In this document: in pieces, positions 6,923 to 15,532 of the stretch | How the letters are laid out: each line of letters opens with the position of its first letter | Position numbering within the stretch: the stretch's first letter is position 1 | Assembly: GCA_016875735.1 (NCBI GenBank) | Contig: VGOW01000036.1 | Coordinates: forward strand, 1 to 37,617 | Reading direction: 5' to 3' | Length of the DNA stretch: 37,617 bases | Origin: Chloroflexota bacterium | GTDB lineage: Bacteria; Chloroflexota; Anaerolineae; Anaerolineales; VGOW01 | Notes under the pieces: model-generated | Database searches by the model: none | Told to the model about the DNA's origin: nothing | Seen by the model: the letters and a program-made list of their open reading frames with translations, nothing else | Position numbers and translations under genes: made by a program

Positions 6923-9900
6923 CTACGGCTTGGCAACGCCCTGACTCAAAATGACTCGCTGGCCCAATCGAGCGCCGGTGTTCGGATCGTACCAACCGAC
7001 TCCGATGTTATACACCGTTTTCGATTCCAGATCGGCCAGCGGTAGGGAAGCCGACACGATCACCACCTCATTCTTTTGCCATTGCGAAGTCGGAATGATC
7101 GGGAAGCCGTCGGCTTGAGCGGCGATGAATTCGTCGGCGGGGTGGAAGAGGTGGATGAAGTATTTGTAGTCGGCGGTCATCGCGCTCGATTGTTGCCAGT
7201 ACAGAGTCAGGTTGAGCGTGTCGCCGCTGATCGCGGCGTCGTACCCGGCGAGGGTGATGGCCGGGGGTGAGCCGAAAGAATCGCCGGACTCGAATTGCAT
7301 CGGCGGCAGAGTCGTCGTTCGGTCCGATGGGGTGACGGCGACTTTGCCCACCGCGACGGGCGGCGAGAGCAGTTCGCCCGAAGGATCGAGCAATTGCACG
7401 TTGAGGGTGTATTCGCCAGCGGGCGCGGTGATGGGCAGAGCGAGTGACGGGCGGCCCATCACCAACGCCCCCGCCGCCCATTGCGAAGTTGGAATGACGG
7501 CCAACGGGTGATCGGCGACGGCGCTCACTTCGCCGTTGGGACTCACGGCGCTCCAGCGCGCGATGAAATTTTGCGAGAGCGCGGCGAGCGACGTCCATTG
7601 CGCCGTGAGGGTGAACTGATCTCCGGCGCGAGCCGAGCCGGGAAGGGACACGTCGTGCAAGGCGAGCGCGTCGGTGAAGCGGTGGAGAGGTTCGGTGCCC
7701 GGCGGCGGAGTCCATTGGCCGAGACGCACGGGCACGGTGACGGCTCCCGCCGCGGCGGCGGTGGCCGCGTCGTACAACGTGAGGGTGAGCGGATAATCGC
7801 CCGGCGGGAGTCCGAGAGGGAGATCGAAATGATAAATGTCGGGAACGATTTCGCCGACGCGCCACGCGCTGGCGGGATAAACGCCGCCAGTGGGTTGAAT
7901 ATCGAGCGCGGCGAGTTCGAAGCCCGTGCCGTCGCGCAAGCGAAGGGCGAGCACGTAGTTTGCCGGGACGGGCGCGGTGGCTTGCCAATGGAGGGCGATG
8001 GCAACGGAGGCCGAGTCGGTTTGAGAGGCGGCGGCGCTGAGGAGGGCGATGGAGGGGGTGAGGTGGTTAGGTGGTTGGGTGGTTGGGTGGTTGGGTGGTT
8101 GGAGGATGCGGATGGGGCGGAGGTAGAGAGGGCCGCGCGGTTGATGATTGAAGGTGAGCGCCGGAGCGGGGAGATCGTTTTGAGTGAGGGTGAGGCGGAG
8201 GAGATAGACGCCGGTGGCGATGTCGTCGGGAATGCGGAATGAGACTCCGGCGAGGCCGCGCGCGGCGCCGCCCGCGCTGGCGAACGTGCGCGGAAGATCG
8301 AGGAGATGCCCGGCGGGCGAGACGAGATCGACGGTGAAGGTTGCGTTGCCCGCGCCCTGCCATTGCAGAGCGATGCCGAAAAGATCGCCGGGGCGAAGAG
8401 ATTCGGCGGAATAGTTGTAGCCTTGCAGAATATCGCCATTGCTGAAGGGGGCGGCATCGGAGTGGAGATAGCCCTGCTGATCGAAATCCATTGTGGCCGC
8501 GCCGGAGGGTTGAGCGCGAGCGTTGAGGGCTCGAGCGATGATTGAGATAGCAATGAGTGCGGCGGCGACGGCGATTGAGAGGGCAGCGTATTTCAACCGC
8601 AGAGACGCCGAGAGCGCGGAGATGCTTTTGAGAAGATGATGGGGCTGAGCGACGATGGCAGTGGCGAGGAGGGCAATGAGTGAAACGATGTTTCCGGCGC
8701 GGCGAATGGGTGTGTCGCCGAGTTGAAGTTCGACGGTGTGATCGCCGCGAGGGAGATCGAAGGCGATCCAGCCGAGTCCGTCGGCGGGGCGGATGTCGAG
8801 GGGTTGGCCGTCGGCGCGGGCCTGCCAGCCGGGCCAATACAGAAGGGGCGCCGCCACCGAGGCCGAGCCGGAATGGACAGTGATGCGCCACGTTTGCGAG
8901 TGGGCGCGTTTGTCGAGTCGCTCGCCCTCGGCTTCGCCGTTCAACGCTTTGAGTGTGGCCGCGCCGAAGATGTATTCCTCCGATGAGTACGGCCGGGGCT
9001 GAGTCCATTTCGGCAAATACTCGTATCGGATTGTGGCGCCGATGTTGCCGGTGAAGTATTCGTAGGTTTGCAGTCGCTCGGCGGTGATGTCGGAGTCGGC
9101 GAGGGGGATGAAGTCGGGGCGGAGAGGGAGGAGGGTGGGCAAAATGCAGAGGGCAGAGATTGTGATGGCAAGTGGGGCGATGAGCGTGGGGCGTGGGGCG
9201 TGATTGCTGATTACTGATCGCTGACCGCTGATCGCTGATTGCTGATTGCTAAGAGCGAGGCCGATGAGGGCGCTGGCGAAGAGGCTCTGCGCGGAGAGGA
9301 ACCGCCACGGGAATTGGACGAAGGGGAGGAGAGGGAGGTTTGCCCACAACGGTTCGCTGAAGCGGGTGATCATGAAGGTTGAAATGATGAGGCCGGCGAT
9401 GGCGAAGGATGAAGGATGAACCCCCTGACGAGGGCAGGTGATGAAGGATGGATCTTTTCTGCGGAGGGCGGCGAGGAGTTGAAGGCTAACGGCCAACAGC
9501 CCTATGGCGGCGAGGAGGGCTTGGGCGAGTCCCATGGCGAACGGGGTGGCGGCGTCACTGCCCACATCGAAGTTGAAAAGGAGAGAGGGCTGAACGAGAT
9601 CCCATCCACGAAAGTGGTTGGAGTAATGGAAGTAGCCGGTGGTTTGCGCGCCGAGTTGGGCGAAGCCGGTTTCGCGCAGAGCGGGGAGCCAAAAGAAGGA
9701 GGAGAGGGCGAGGCCGAGGGCGATGGACAATGAGCAATGAGCAATGAACAATGAACAATGAACAATGGCGCGGAGCGAGTTGTGATTGATTGCTGAACGC
9801 TGAACGCTGATAGCCAAAATGTAGAGGCCGAGAAAGGGGGAGAAGATGAGGGCGGAGACGTTGTGAGTGAGGATGAGCGCGGCGTAAGCGAAAGTGAGCG

Positions 9901-10438
9901 GCAGGCCGCGTGGGAGCGACGGCTGATCGGCGAGGCGGCGGGCGGCCCACAGGCAGATGGGGTAAAGGGCGAAGGCGAAAAACTCGTTGAGCGAGTCGCC
10001 GCGCACGTAAACGTTGATGAGGTGGAAAGGGGCGAAGGTGTAAGCGGCGGCGGCAGTCCACGCGGCGAGGCGGGTCGTTCCGATGGAACGCATCCAACCG
10101 TACATGCCAATGGCGGCGAAGATGAAGCCGGTGAGATGAGTCAGTTTGAGGGCGAGGACGTACGATGCGCCGAGCAGTTTGAATGCGGCGGCGAGGTAGA
10201 GCGGCAGTGCGGCGTAATAGTTGAAGAAGGGGTAGCCGAGTCCGAAGGCGGCGTCGGGCATCCAGCGGGCGGGGAAGACGCCCTGCGTGAGCGCCGAATA
10301 AAGTTGGTGAAGGCGGAAGAGGAGGAAGGGGCTGTCGCCGCCCCCGCGCGTGTTGAGGAAGCCGGGGTTGAGGAAGAGGGGAGAAGCGGCCAGCGCCGAT
10401 ACGATGATGAGCGCGATCGGCGCCAGCCGCCGTTGCAT
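6923..10438 (-). CDS. Large PTPS-related membrane glycosyltransferase-like protein
   Basis: An 1171-residue integral membrane protein. The N-terminal ~600 residues carry about a dozen hydrophobic segments and the signature of the family annotated as membrane protein 6-pyruvoyl-tetrahydropterin-synthase-related: GGGDSPFLLFRLHQL (32-46), FPARWMPDAAFGLGYPFFNY and VRGDSLNEFFAF. The C-terminal half is mainly soluble, with repeated beta-sandwich-like segments. A role in surface glycan transfer is inferred from the family and from its position after two surface proteins and a GT39-like enzyme. Several segments come from DNA repeats: about 205-240 (AIVHCSLFIAHCSL), 329-344, 395-418 (SNQQSAISGQRSVIS) and 778-791 (TTQPPNH). 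No SD is visible; a 7-bp array stands directly before the ATG. Confidence 0.8.
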   Translation of the reverse strand: MQRRLAPIALIIVSALAASPLFLNPGFLNTRGGGDSPFLLFRLHQLYSALTQGVFPARWMPDAAFGLGYPFFNYYAALPLYLAAAFKLLGASYVLALKLTHLTGFIFAAIGMYGWMRSIGTTRLAAWTAAAAYTFAPFHLINVYVRGDSLNEFFAFALYPICLWAARRLADQPSLPRGLPLTFAYAALILTHNVSALIFSPFLGLYILAISVQRSAINHNSLRAIVHCSLFIAHCSLSIALGLALSSFFWLPALRETGFAQLGAQTTGYFHYSNHFRGWDLVQPSLLFNFDVGSDAATPFAMGLAQALLAAIGLLAVSLQLLAALRRKDPSFITCPRQGVHPSSFAIAGLIISTFMITRFSEPLWANLPLLPFVQFPWRFLSAQSLFASALIGLALSNQQSAISGQRSVISNHAPRPTLIAPLAITISALCILPTLLPLRPDFIPLADSDITAERLQTYEYFTGNIGATIRYEYLPKWTQPRPYSSEEYIFGAATLKALNGEAEGERLDKRAHSQTWRITVHSGSASVAAPLLYWPGWQARADGQPLDIRPADGLGWIAFDLPRGDHTVELQLGDTPIRRAGNIVSLIALLATAIVAQPHHLLKSISALSASLRLKYAALSIAVAAALIAISIIARALNARAQPSGAATMDFDQQGYLHSDAAPFSNGDILQGYNYSAESLRPGDLFGIALQWQGAGNATFTVDLVSPAGHLLDLPRTFASAGGAARGLAGVSFRIPDDIATGVYLLRLTLTQNDLPAPALTFNHQPRGPLYLRPIRILQPPNHPTTQPPNHLTPSIALLSAAASQTDSASVAIALHWQATAPVPANYVLALRLRDGTGFELAALDIQPTGGVYPASAWRVGEIVPDIYHFDLPLGLPPGDYPLTLTLYDAATAAAAGAVTVPVRLGQWTPPPGTEPLHRFTDALALHDVSLPGSARAGDQFTLTAQWTSLAALSQNFIARWSAVSPNGEVSAVADHPLAVIPTSQWAAGALVMGRPSLALPITAPAGEYTLNVQLLDPSGELLSPPVAVGKVAVTPSDRTTTLPPMQFESGDSFGSPPAITLAGYDAAISGDTLNLTLYWQQSSAMTADYKYFIHLFHPADEFIAAQADGFPIIPTSQWQKNEVVIVSASLPLADLESKTVYNIGVGWYDPNTGARLGQRVILSQGVAKP
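8064..8103. repeat. Octamer array TGGTTGGG, five units, in frame
   Basis: Five 8-bp units of TGGTTGGG (first and last with one change). On the minus strand it encodes the PTTQPPNH peptide repeat inside the large membrane protein. The same unit occurs at 24844-24910. Confidence 0.9.
9185..9252. repeat. Heptamer arrays GTGGGGC and TGATTGC family, in frame
   Basis: GTGGGGC units run into about seven units of the TGATTGC/TGATCGC/TGACCGC family. All are read in frame as part of the large membrane protein (QQSAIS, SGQRSVIS). Confidence 0.85.
9405..9450. repeat. 46-bp dispersed repeat, copy 1
   Basis: AAGGATG units flank a CCCCCTGACGAGGGC core. It matches 19183-19228 at 45 of 46 positions by direct reading. 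Both copies are in coding sequence of membrane glycosyltransferase-like genes. Confidence 0.9.
9726..9800. repeat. Heptamer array CAATGAA/CAATGAG, followed by GCTGAAC units
   Basis: Six CAATGAG/CAATGAA-type units followed by GCTGAAC-type units. On the minus strand they read as the hydrophobic peptide VHCSLFIAHCSL in the large membrane protein. Confidence 0.88.
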
Positions 10439-10440
10439 TT

Positions 10441-10475
10441 ATTGCTGATTGCTGATTGCTGATTGCTGATTGCTG
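10441..10475. repeat. Perfect heptamer array ATTGCTG, five units, abutting a start codon
   Basis: Five identical 7-bp units end 2 bases from the ATG of the large membrane protein (minus strand), where an SD would be expected. Related units in inverted order (CAATCAGCAAC, CTGCAAT) continue to about 10513, filling the gap to the next gene. Confidence 0.92.
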
Positions 10476-10516
10476 ACTGGAAAATCAACAATCAGCAACC
10501 ACAGATCTGCAATCTC

Positions 10517-12022
10517 TTACCGCCTGCGGGTGAGGACGAGGAAGCCGGCCACGCCTGCGGCGATGAGCAGAAGCACGACGCCCGCGGCGGCGAGCAAGGC
10601 GCGCACGAGGGGCGAGTTGTCGCTCGCCTCGTCTCCGCCCGCGCCGTTGGTGGCCGGCGCTTGGCCCGTGGACTGCGCGCCGAATTCGAGGTTGGCCGTG
10701 CTGCCCGCCGCCAGAGTCAGATCCCAATCGGAGCGGGTGGTGGCTTTGAAGCCTTCGGGCGCGGTGGACGTGATGCGGTAGTTGCCGCTGGGCAAGTTGT
10801 CGAAGCAGTGCGGCTCGCTTGCGCCGTCGGTGGTGTAGGCGGCGACGGTGTTGCTGTTGGTCATATCGAGCAGGCTGAAGCCGCCGCCCGCCACCAAGCC
10901 TTCGCCCGCGTCGAGCACGCCGTTGCCGTTGGCGTCGTTGTAGAGCGTGACGCAAATGGAGGCTTGCCCCGCCGGAACTTCGGTGGGTTGCTCGATGGCA
11001 GCAGTGGGTTGGGCCGAGGTGGGCTGCGCATTGGGATCGGTGGTGGGTTGAACGGCAGAGGCGGGCGTTTCAGTGGCCGCCACGGCGGGCGGCGTGGTGG
11101 CGGTGGGTTGCACCGCGCTGGTTCCCGGTTGAGCGATGATCAACTGCTGGCCGGGCACAATCAGCCGTGGATTGCTCAACCCGTTCCATTTCTGAATATC
11201 GTCTATGCACGTAGGGTCTGCGCCGCGACCGACAACGCCACAAATGCTGATGAGGTCGTCGCCCGCTTTGACCGTGTACACAATTTGCCCTTGCGTGTTG
11301 GGCGTGGGCGTGGGGAATTTAGTGGGCACGGTGCGCAGGGTGGGCTGGGGCGGCGCGGTGGGCGCGGCGGTATTGGCCGGAGCGCTGCTCACTTCGGTGA
11401 GCGAGGCCGCATCCCAAAAAGTTTCGTTGTGTTTGATGCACGCGGCGGGGTTGGCCGAAGTGAACACGGTGATGGTGTTGCCCGAGGCGACCGCTTCGAC
11501 GGTCAATTGGACGTAAGAGTCCTTCGTGTTATTGGCGCTCGACCATTTGATACTGGGATCGGCGGCGTACGTTGCGCCCTGCCCAATTCCGATTTGGAAA
11601 TTGATCGAGTTCGTGCCTTCAGAGACGGCAGGGTTGTCGCTGCTGCTCGACCAGGCCTGCGCCCAAATGGTGAAGCGATAGGTCTTGCCCGCCGTGAGGC
11701 CGCTCACCGTTTGTTGCAAGCCGCCGTAGTAAGTGAGGTTTGCATCCACAAGCACTTGCTGTGCGCGCGAACCATCTTTCACCCGGCGAGCATCGATGGT
11801 GGTGTTGGCTTCTCGATAGATCGGGGTAGCGCGATCACAACCGCTTCCCGGCAGAGACCAGTTTGACCAGTTGTTGGCGACGCCGTTGGTGAAGCCGTCT
11901 TCGAAGGAGGCATTTTTGAGCAAGCTGGTTTGCGCTTGCGGCGCAGCGGTCACTGTGAGCGGCAGGCTGACGGCAAGGAGGCCGATGACCGCGAGAAAAC
12001 TTACGAGTCGAATTGAACGCAT
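10517..12022 (-). CDS. Secreted LysM + SdrD-like surface protein (paralogue 2)
   Basis: About 501 residues. The order is: signal peptide (LVSFLAVIGLLAVSLPLTVTA), a jelly-roll or carbohydrate-binding-like domain starting LLKNASFEDGF, a Thr/Pro linker, a LysM motif at about 245-296 (VYTVKAGDDLISICGV...NPRLIVPGQQLII), a Pro/Thr/Gln-rich linker, an SdrD/Cna-B-like domain at about 354-450 (ICVTLYNDANGNGVLDAGEG) and a C-terminal membrane segment ending LTRRR. I chose the start at 12022 because AAAGGAAG lies 7-8 bases before that ATG; the upstream in-frame ATG at 12040 overlaps the previous stop by ATGA. LysM suggests peptidoglycan or glycan binding; the exact partner is unknown. Confidence 0.85.
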   Translation of the reverse strand: MRSIRLVSFLAVIGLLAVSLPLTVTAAPQAQTSLLKNASFEDGFTNGVANNWSNWSLPGSGCDRATPIYREANTTIDARRVKDGSRAQQVLVDANLTYYGGLQQTVSGLTAGKTYRFTIWAQAWSSSSDNPAVSEGTNSINFQIGIGQGATYAADPSIKWSSANNTKDSYVQLTVEAVASGNTITVFTSANPAACIKHNETFWDAASLTEVSSAPANTAAPTAPPQPTLRTVPTKFPTPTPNTQGQIVYTVKAGDDLISICGVVGRGADPTCIDDIQKWNGLSNPRLIVPGQQLIIAQPGTSAVQPTATTPPAVAATETPASAVQPTTDPNAQPTSAQPTAAIEQPTEVPAGQASICVTLYNDANGNGVLDAGEGLVAGGGFSLLDMTNSNTVAAYTTDGASEPHCFDNLPSGNYRITSTAPEGFKATTRSDWDLTLAAGSTANLEFGAQSTGQAPATNGAGGDEASDNSPLVRALLAAAGVVLLLIAAGVAGFLVLTRRR

Positions 12023-12036
12023 TGGGTAACTTCCTT

Positions 12037-13575
12037 TCATTTCTTTTTTGCCAACAGAAACACGGCCACGCCGCTGGCGATCATGATTGCGGTGGCCACA
12101 CCGCCTCCGATCAACAGCAGGGTTGCGCCCGACGCGCCCGAAGGCGGCGGCAAAGCCGGGGCGGTTTCCATCACTGCGGTGAGGCCGAACGCCAGCGTGA
12201 CCAGATTGCCCGACTGCAACTGCACGGCGGCTTCGCTCGAGGTGGTGGTGGTATACCCGGCGGGCGCGGCCACCGATACGGTGTAACTCCCCGGCGGCAG
12301 CTGCGGAAAGCAGTGTGAGGTTTCTGCGCCGGTAGTCAGGTAGCCGTCGAGCGGGGTCGTGCCCGCGCTCAACGTCACGCGCACATCGGCCAGCGAAGGC
12401 TCGTTGTCGTTGACAGCGTTTCTGTTGGCGTCATTATACGCGACTACGCACAATTGGCCGTAATCGGGCGAGAGGGCGAGAGGCGGAGTCGTTCCGGTGG
12501 GGAGTTGAACGAGCGGAGGCGTGAGCGACGGCGTGAACGCGGGAAGCGGCGGCTCGGTGGCGGTGGGCGGCGGCGCGAGAATTTTGATCAACAATTTTTG
12601 ATTCGGAAAGATCGCGCTCGAGGCCAGTGAGTTGAGGCGCTTGATCTCATCGACAGTTGTTTCATGATAATAGGCGATCACAGCCAGCGTGTCGCCGGAG
12701 CGCACCGTGTACCACACTTCGCCGTTGGGCAGGGGCGTGCTGGTGGGCGGCCACGGCGGCGTGGGCGGAACGACGGTGATCTCGGCGGCGGGGCCGGAGG
12801 CGGTTGCCAGCGGCGGGCTGGTGGGCAGGGACTCGGCCCCCGCGCCAATGGCTATGAGGCTGGCATCGTCAACATACACATCGTTGTGGCGCAGAGCCAG
12901 CGAAGGCCACGAGCGCGTGACCACCGTGACGGTTGAGCTTTTGGCGACGGCGTCCACCCCGAACTGCGCCCACTGATCGAACGCCTCTTGCCGTTGACCC
13001 CACACAATGTTCGCGCTGAATGGATCGGTGCCGCCGCCGGGGTCGATGCCCACCTGCAAGCCCATCGAAGTTTGCGTTGACGAGGGCGCGCCCGGTTCGC
13101 TACTATCGGTTGACCACGCTTCCATGAATACCGTGAAGCGGTACGTTTGGCCGGGGAGAGCGCCCGTCACTTGCTGATACAGCCCGGCGAGATGAGTGGA
13201 GTAAAACGAAAAATACTTTTGCGCGTTGCTGCCGCTGCGCACGCGCGCCGGATCGACGAACAGCGCGGCGTATTCGGGGCGATGATACGGCTGGCACGTG
13301 ATGGGGGCGATGTTGTAATCGCAGTAACTCGGAAACGCAGGGCTGGAATCGGGATCGACCCACCACGCTCGCCAGCCGGGGGCCACTTGAATCTCGGCGT
13401 ACGGCGTGCCGGGCGTGAACCCCTGCTCGGTGTGGCAACACTGTTGAACATAGTTGCCCTCGAAGCCGGGGTTCTCCAGCAGGTTTTGCTGCGCGCTGTG
13501 CTCCGCGCGCGCGCTCAACACGGCGGGCGCAAGCGCGACGCACACGAAGCACAGCCTCAATAACGCTCTCATCAT
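12037..13575 (-). CDS. Secreted LysM + SdrD-like surface protein (paralogue 1)
   Basis: About 512 residues with the same plan as the next gene: signal peptide (MMRALLRLCFVCVALAPAVL), N-terminal jelly-roll-like domain (LLENPGFEGNYVQQCCH, with YQQVTGALPGQTYRFTVF), LysM at about 287-332 (VWYTVRSGDTLAVIAYY...NQKLLIKIL), Pro/Thr linker, SdrD-like domain (LCVVAYNDANRNAVNDNEPS) and a C-terminal membrane segment with a KKK tail. The ATG at 13575 overlaps the stop of the upstream glycosyltransferase (ATGA), so I prefer it to a longer reading that starts inside that gene. Several Cys residues in the N-terminal domain may form disulfides outside the membrane. Confidence 0.85.
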   Translation of the reverse strand: MMRALLRLCFVCVALAPAVLSARAEHSAQQNLLENPGFEGNYVQQCCHTEQGFTPGTPYAEIQVAPGWRAWWVDPDSSPAFPSYCDYNIAPITCQPYHRPEYAALFVDPARVRSGSNAQKYFSFYSTHLAGLYQQVTGALPGQTYRFTVFMEAWSTDSSEPGAPSSTQTSMGLQVGIDPGGGTDPFSANIVWGQRQEAFDQWAQFGVDAVAKSSTVTVVTRSWPSLALRHNDVYVDDASLIAIGAGAESLPTSPPLATASGPAAEITVVPPTPPWPPTSTPLPNGEVWYTVRSGDTLAVIAYYHETTVDEIKRLNSLASSAIFPNQKLLIKILAPPPTATEPPLPAFTPSLTPPLVQLPTGTTPPLALSPDYGQLCVVAYNDANRNAVNDNEPSLADVRVTLSAGTTPLDGYLTTGAETSHCFPQLPPGSYTVSVAAPAGYTTTTSSEAAVQLQSGNLVTLAFGLTAVMETAPALPPPSGASGATLLLIGGGVATAIMIASGVAVFLLAKKK

Positions 13576-15413
13576 TTCAGAATGACCGGCTCGCCCAACG
13601 GCGTGCCATCGGGCGCATACAACCCCACCCGAACCGACTCGCCGCGCGGCAGATCGTATTCGTCGTTCAATACGTCTCCGGGCTTCAGCCACGAAAAATG
13701 ATACAGTCCGCCCAGCGGCTCGCCATCGCTCTGCGCCACAATGCCACCGCCGCTGATGACGTGAACAAACACATGATAATCCGCCTCGACCGGCTTCGAC
13801 ACCGCCCACCCCAACCGCATTCGAATCCGATCCGACTCTTCGATCACCGCCGCGCCTCTGAGTTCGACCGACTCTCCGAAACGCGCCATCACCAATTCGT
13901 CAGCCGCCGGCTCTGCGAAGTACAACGTGTACAGCGAATACGGCTCGCTTTCGAGATCGCCGCGAGCCAATGCGCCGCGCCGCGCGCTGATCTGTGAGCC
14001 GGGCGGGAGCGCCGCCACTGCATCGCGAATCTCATCCGGCTCGTACGGCCACACGGCCAGCAAAACGTGGTCGGCAGAGTCCGCGCCGTCGGGGTCGGCG
14101 ATCAAAAATCTCAGCGAGGCAAAATTATCCCACAATCGGTGGTCGATGCGCGCCGCGAAATCGGGCCGGGCGATGATCTCGTTCGCCAAATCGGTGGCGG
14201 CAGATTCGAAATAGTAATCAGTGATCGGGGATTGGGCGTATCGAGCAAAATAATCGAAGGCAGTGGAGGCCGCCGAGGCGGTGAGCAACATCGCCACTAT
14301 CCCAAACGCCCACGCGCGGGGGAACCGACTCAAGAACGAGTCGAAGCCGATGGCGGGCGCGAGCCACAGCGCAGGCAACATGCCGATGGCGCGGAGGAAG
14401 TGCGGGGTGTCGTCGGCGAACACGGTGGGGAGGAGGGTGGCGGCCAACCACACGATGGCGAGCGTGTGCGATTCGGAATCCCGCGCGCGCATGATCATCA
14501 CGATCAGCCCGATAACGAAAAACACAAACGTCCACAGATCGAACACGGGGCGGCCGGGCAAATTGTGCCGGGCGATGGTGTCGCCGCCCCAACCGAACAT
14601 GCCGAGCGCGAGCGCGGTGTGTTTGAGCGCGGCGGCAATCGCACTGCTTTCGGAATCGAAAATGGAAACTTGCGCCTCGCGCGCGAAAACTTGCTGAGGG
14701 TTGGCAACGGCATACGCGGCCAGCGGCGCAACGACAACGGCGGCGGCGATGACGAATGCCAAAACGGGCTTCGCCGCAGAGAACGCAGAGTCATTCTTAT
14801 TTTCTCTGCGGTGAAAAAAAGCGATGAGGCCAAACAGAATCAATGCCAGCGGCGTGGCGCGCGAGGCGGTGTATGTGTTGAAAGCCAGCCCGTAGGCCGC
14901 GCCGCCGAGGATCGCAAGCCACAGGTTTCGCCGCCGCCAGCCGATCCAGCCCAGCGCGATGGCGAGGCCGAGAAACAACGGCAGGGACCCGGCGCGGAAA
15001 CTCACGCGGCTGAGAGCCACCGGCCAAAACGCGGCGGCGCAGACGGCCATTGCCAATAGCCCCACCCGGCGGTTGAACAGCGCCCGCCCCAAAAGATAAG
15101 TGGCCGGGATTGTGAGTGTGCCGATGACCGCCGAGGCGAATCGCAAGCCGAGCGGGGTGCGGCCAAACGCGGCAATGCTCAGACTCAAAACGTAAACGAA
15201 CAGCGGCTCGCGCCCATTGTTAGCCGGGAAAAAAATGGGCCGCGCGCCTTCGATAACGCTCACCGCGTCGAGGCCGTAAAAGGCCTCGTCGTGGTAAATG
15301 CCGCGCGGCAGATCGCCCAACCCACAAAATCGCAGCCCTGCGCCGACGGCAATGGCAAGAAAGAACAGCGCCCATTCCGGCTGGAATGGGCGCGCGGTGC
15401 GCCGAATCTCCAT
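13572..15413 (-). CDS. GT39/ArnT-like membrane glycosyltransferase
   Basis: A 613-residue polytopic membrane protein of the dolichyl-phosphate-mannose/ArnT-like clan, which transfers sugars from lipid carriers on the outer face of the membrane. The first loop holds the acidic signature GIYHDEAFYGLDA (about 38-50), with the expected Asp-Glu pair, followed by NNGREPLFVYVL and about ten hydrophobic segments. A soluble C-terminal domain starts near 400. It is first in a minus-strand cluster with two surface proteins, coupled by ATGA, so those proteins may be its substrates (inference). A CCGCAGAGAA inverted repeat is inserted in frame at 14774-14811. A -10 box TATAAT lies about 28 bases upstream of the ATG. 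Confidence 0.83.
   Translation of the reverse strand: MEIRRTARPFQPEWALFFLAIAVGAGLRFCGLGDLPRGIYHDEAFYGLDAVSVIEGARPIFFPANNGREPLFVYVLSLSIAAFGRTPLGLRFASAVIGTLTIPATYLLGRALFNRRVGLLAMAVCAAAFWPVALSRVSFRAGSLPLFLGLAIALGWIGWRRRNLWLAILGGAAYGLAFNTYTASRATPLALILFGLIAFFHRRENKNDSAFSAAKPVLAFVIAAAVVVAPLAAYAVANPQQVFAREAQVSIFDSESSAIAAALKHTALALGMFGWGGDTIARHNLPGRPVFDLWTFVFFVIGLIVMIMRARDSESHTLAIVWLAATLLPTVFADDTPHFLRAIGMLPALWLAPAIGFDSFLSRFPRAWAFGIVAMLLTASAASTAFDYFARYAQSPITDYYFESAATDLANEIIARPDFAARIDHRLWDNFASLRFLIADPDGADSADHVLLAVWPYEPDEIRDAVAALPPGSQISARRGALARGDLESEPYSLYTLYFAEPAADELVMARFGESVELRGAAVIEESDRIRMRLGWAVSKPVEADYHVFVHVISGGGIVAQSDGEPLGGLYHFSWLKPGDVLNDEYDLPRGESVRVGLYAPDGTPLGEPVILK
14774..14811. repeat. CCGCAGAGAA inverted repeat in coding sequence
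   Basis: Perfect 10-bp arms CCGCAGAGAA (14774-14783) and TTCTCTGCGG (14802-14811), read in frame inside the GT39-like gene as HRRENKNDSAFSAA. Relatives of the CCGCAGAG unit occur near 8600, 19236 and 25371-25438. Confidence 0.8.
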
Positions 15414-15440
15414 TTTTGTGCCCGAACCGTTCCGCCGCGC

Positions 15441-15446
15441 ATTATA
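15441..15446 (-). promoter_or_regulatory. -10 box for the GT39-like operon
   Basis: TATAAT on the minus strand within CTGTATAAT, about 28 bases before the ATG at 15413. No convincing -35 box. It is arranged back to back with the sigma-factor promoter. Confidence 0.5.
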
Positions 15447-15487
15447 CAGCGCCTTTGACTCCGGGTGCGAAATTTGCCATCATACTG

Positions 15488-15527
15488 TATAATTCAGATG
15501 ATAATTATCATTTTTATTACAGGAGGT
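15488..15527 (+). promoter_or_regulatory. Promoter, palindromic operator and SD of the sigma-factor gene
   Basis: TATAAT at 15488-15493, then the perfect 14-bp palindrome ATGATAATTATCAT at 15498-15511, covering the expected transcription start, then AGGAGGT at 15521-15527, 5 bases before the ATG. The palindrome resembles the GATAAT units of Fur-type boxes; the regulator is not known. Confidence 0.6.
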
Positions 15528-15532
15528 AACCC

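Noticed and set aside
10441-10513. Possible CRISPR array
   Set aside because: Units are 7 bp with no spacers and no cas genes nearby; the same is true of all other arrays.
10463-11866. A 467-codon plus-strand frame opposite the second LysM protein
   Set aside because: Low-complexity Gly/Arg composition, no family, and it opposes a gene with signal peptide, LysM and SdrD motifs.
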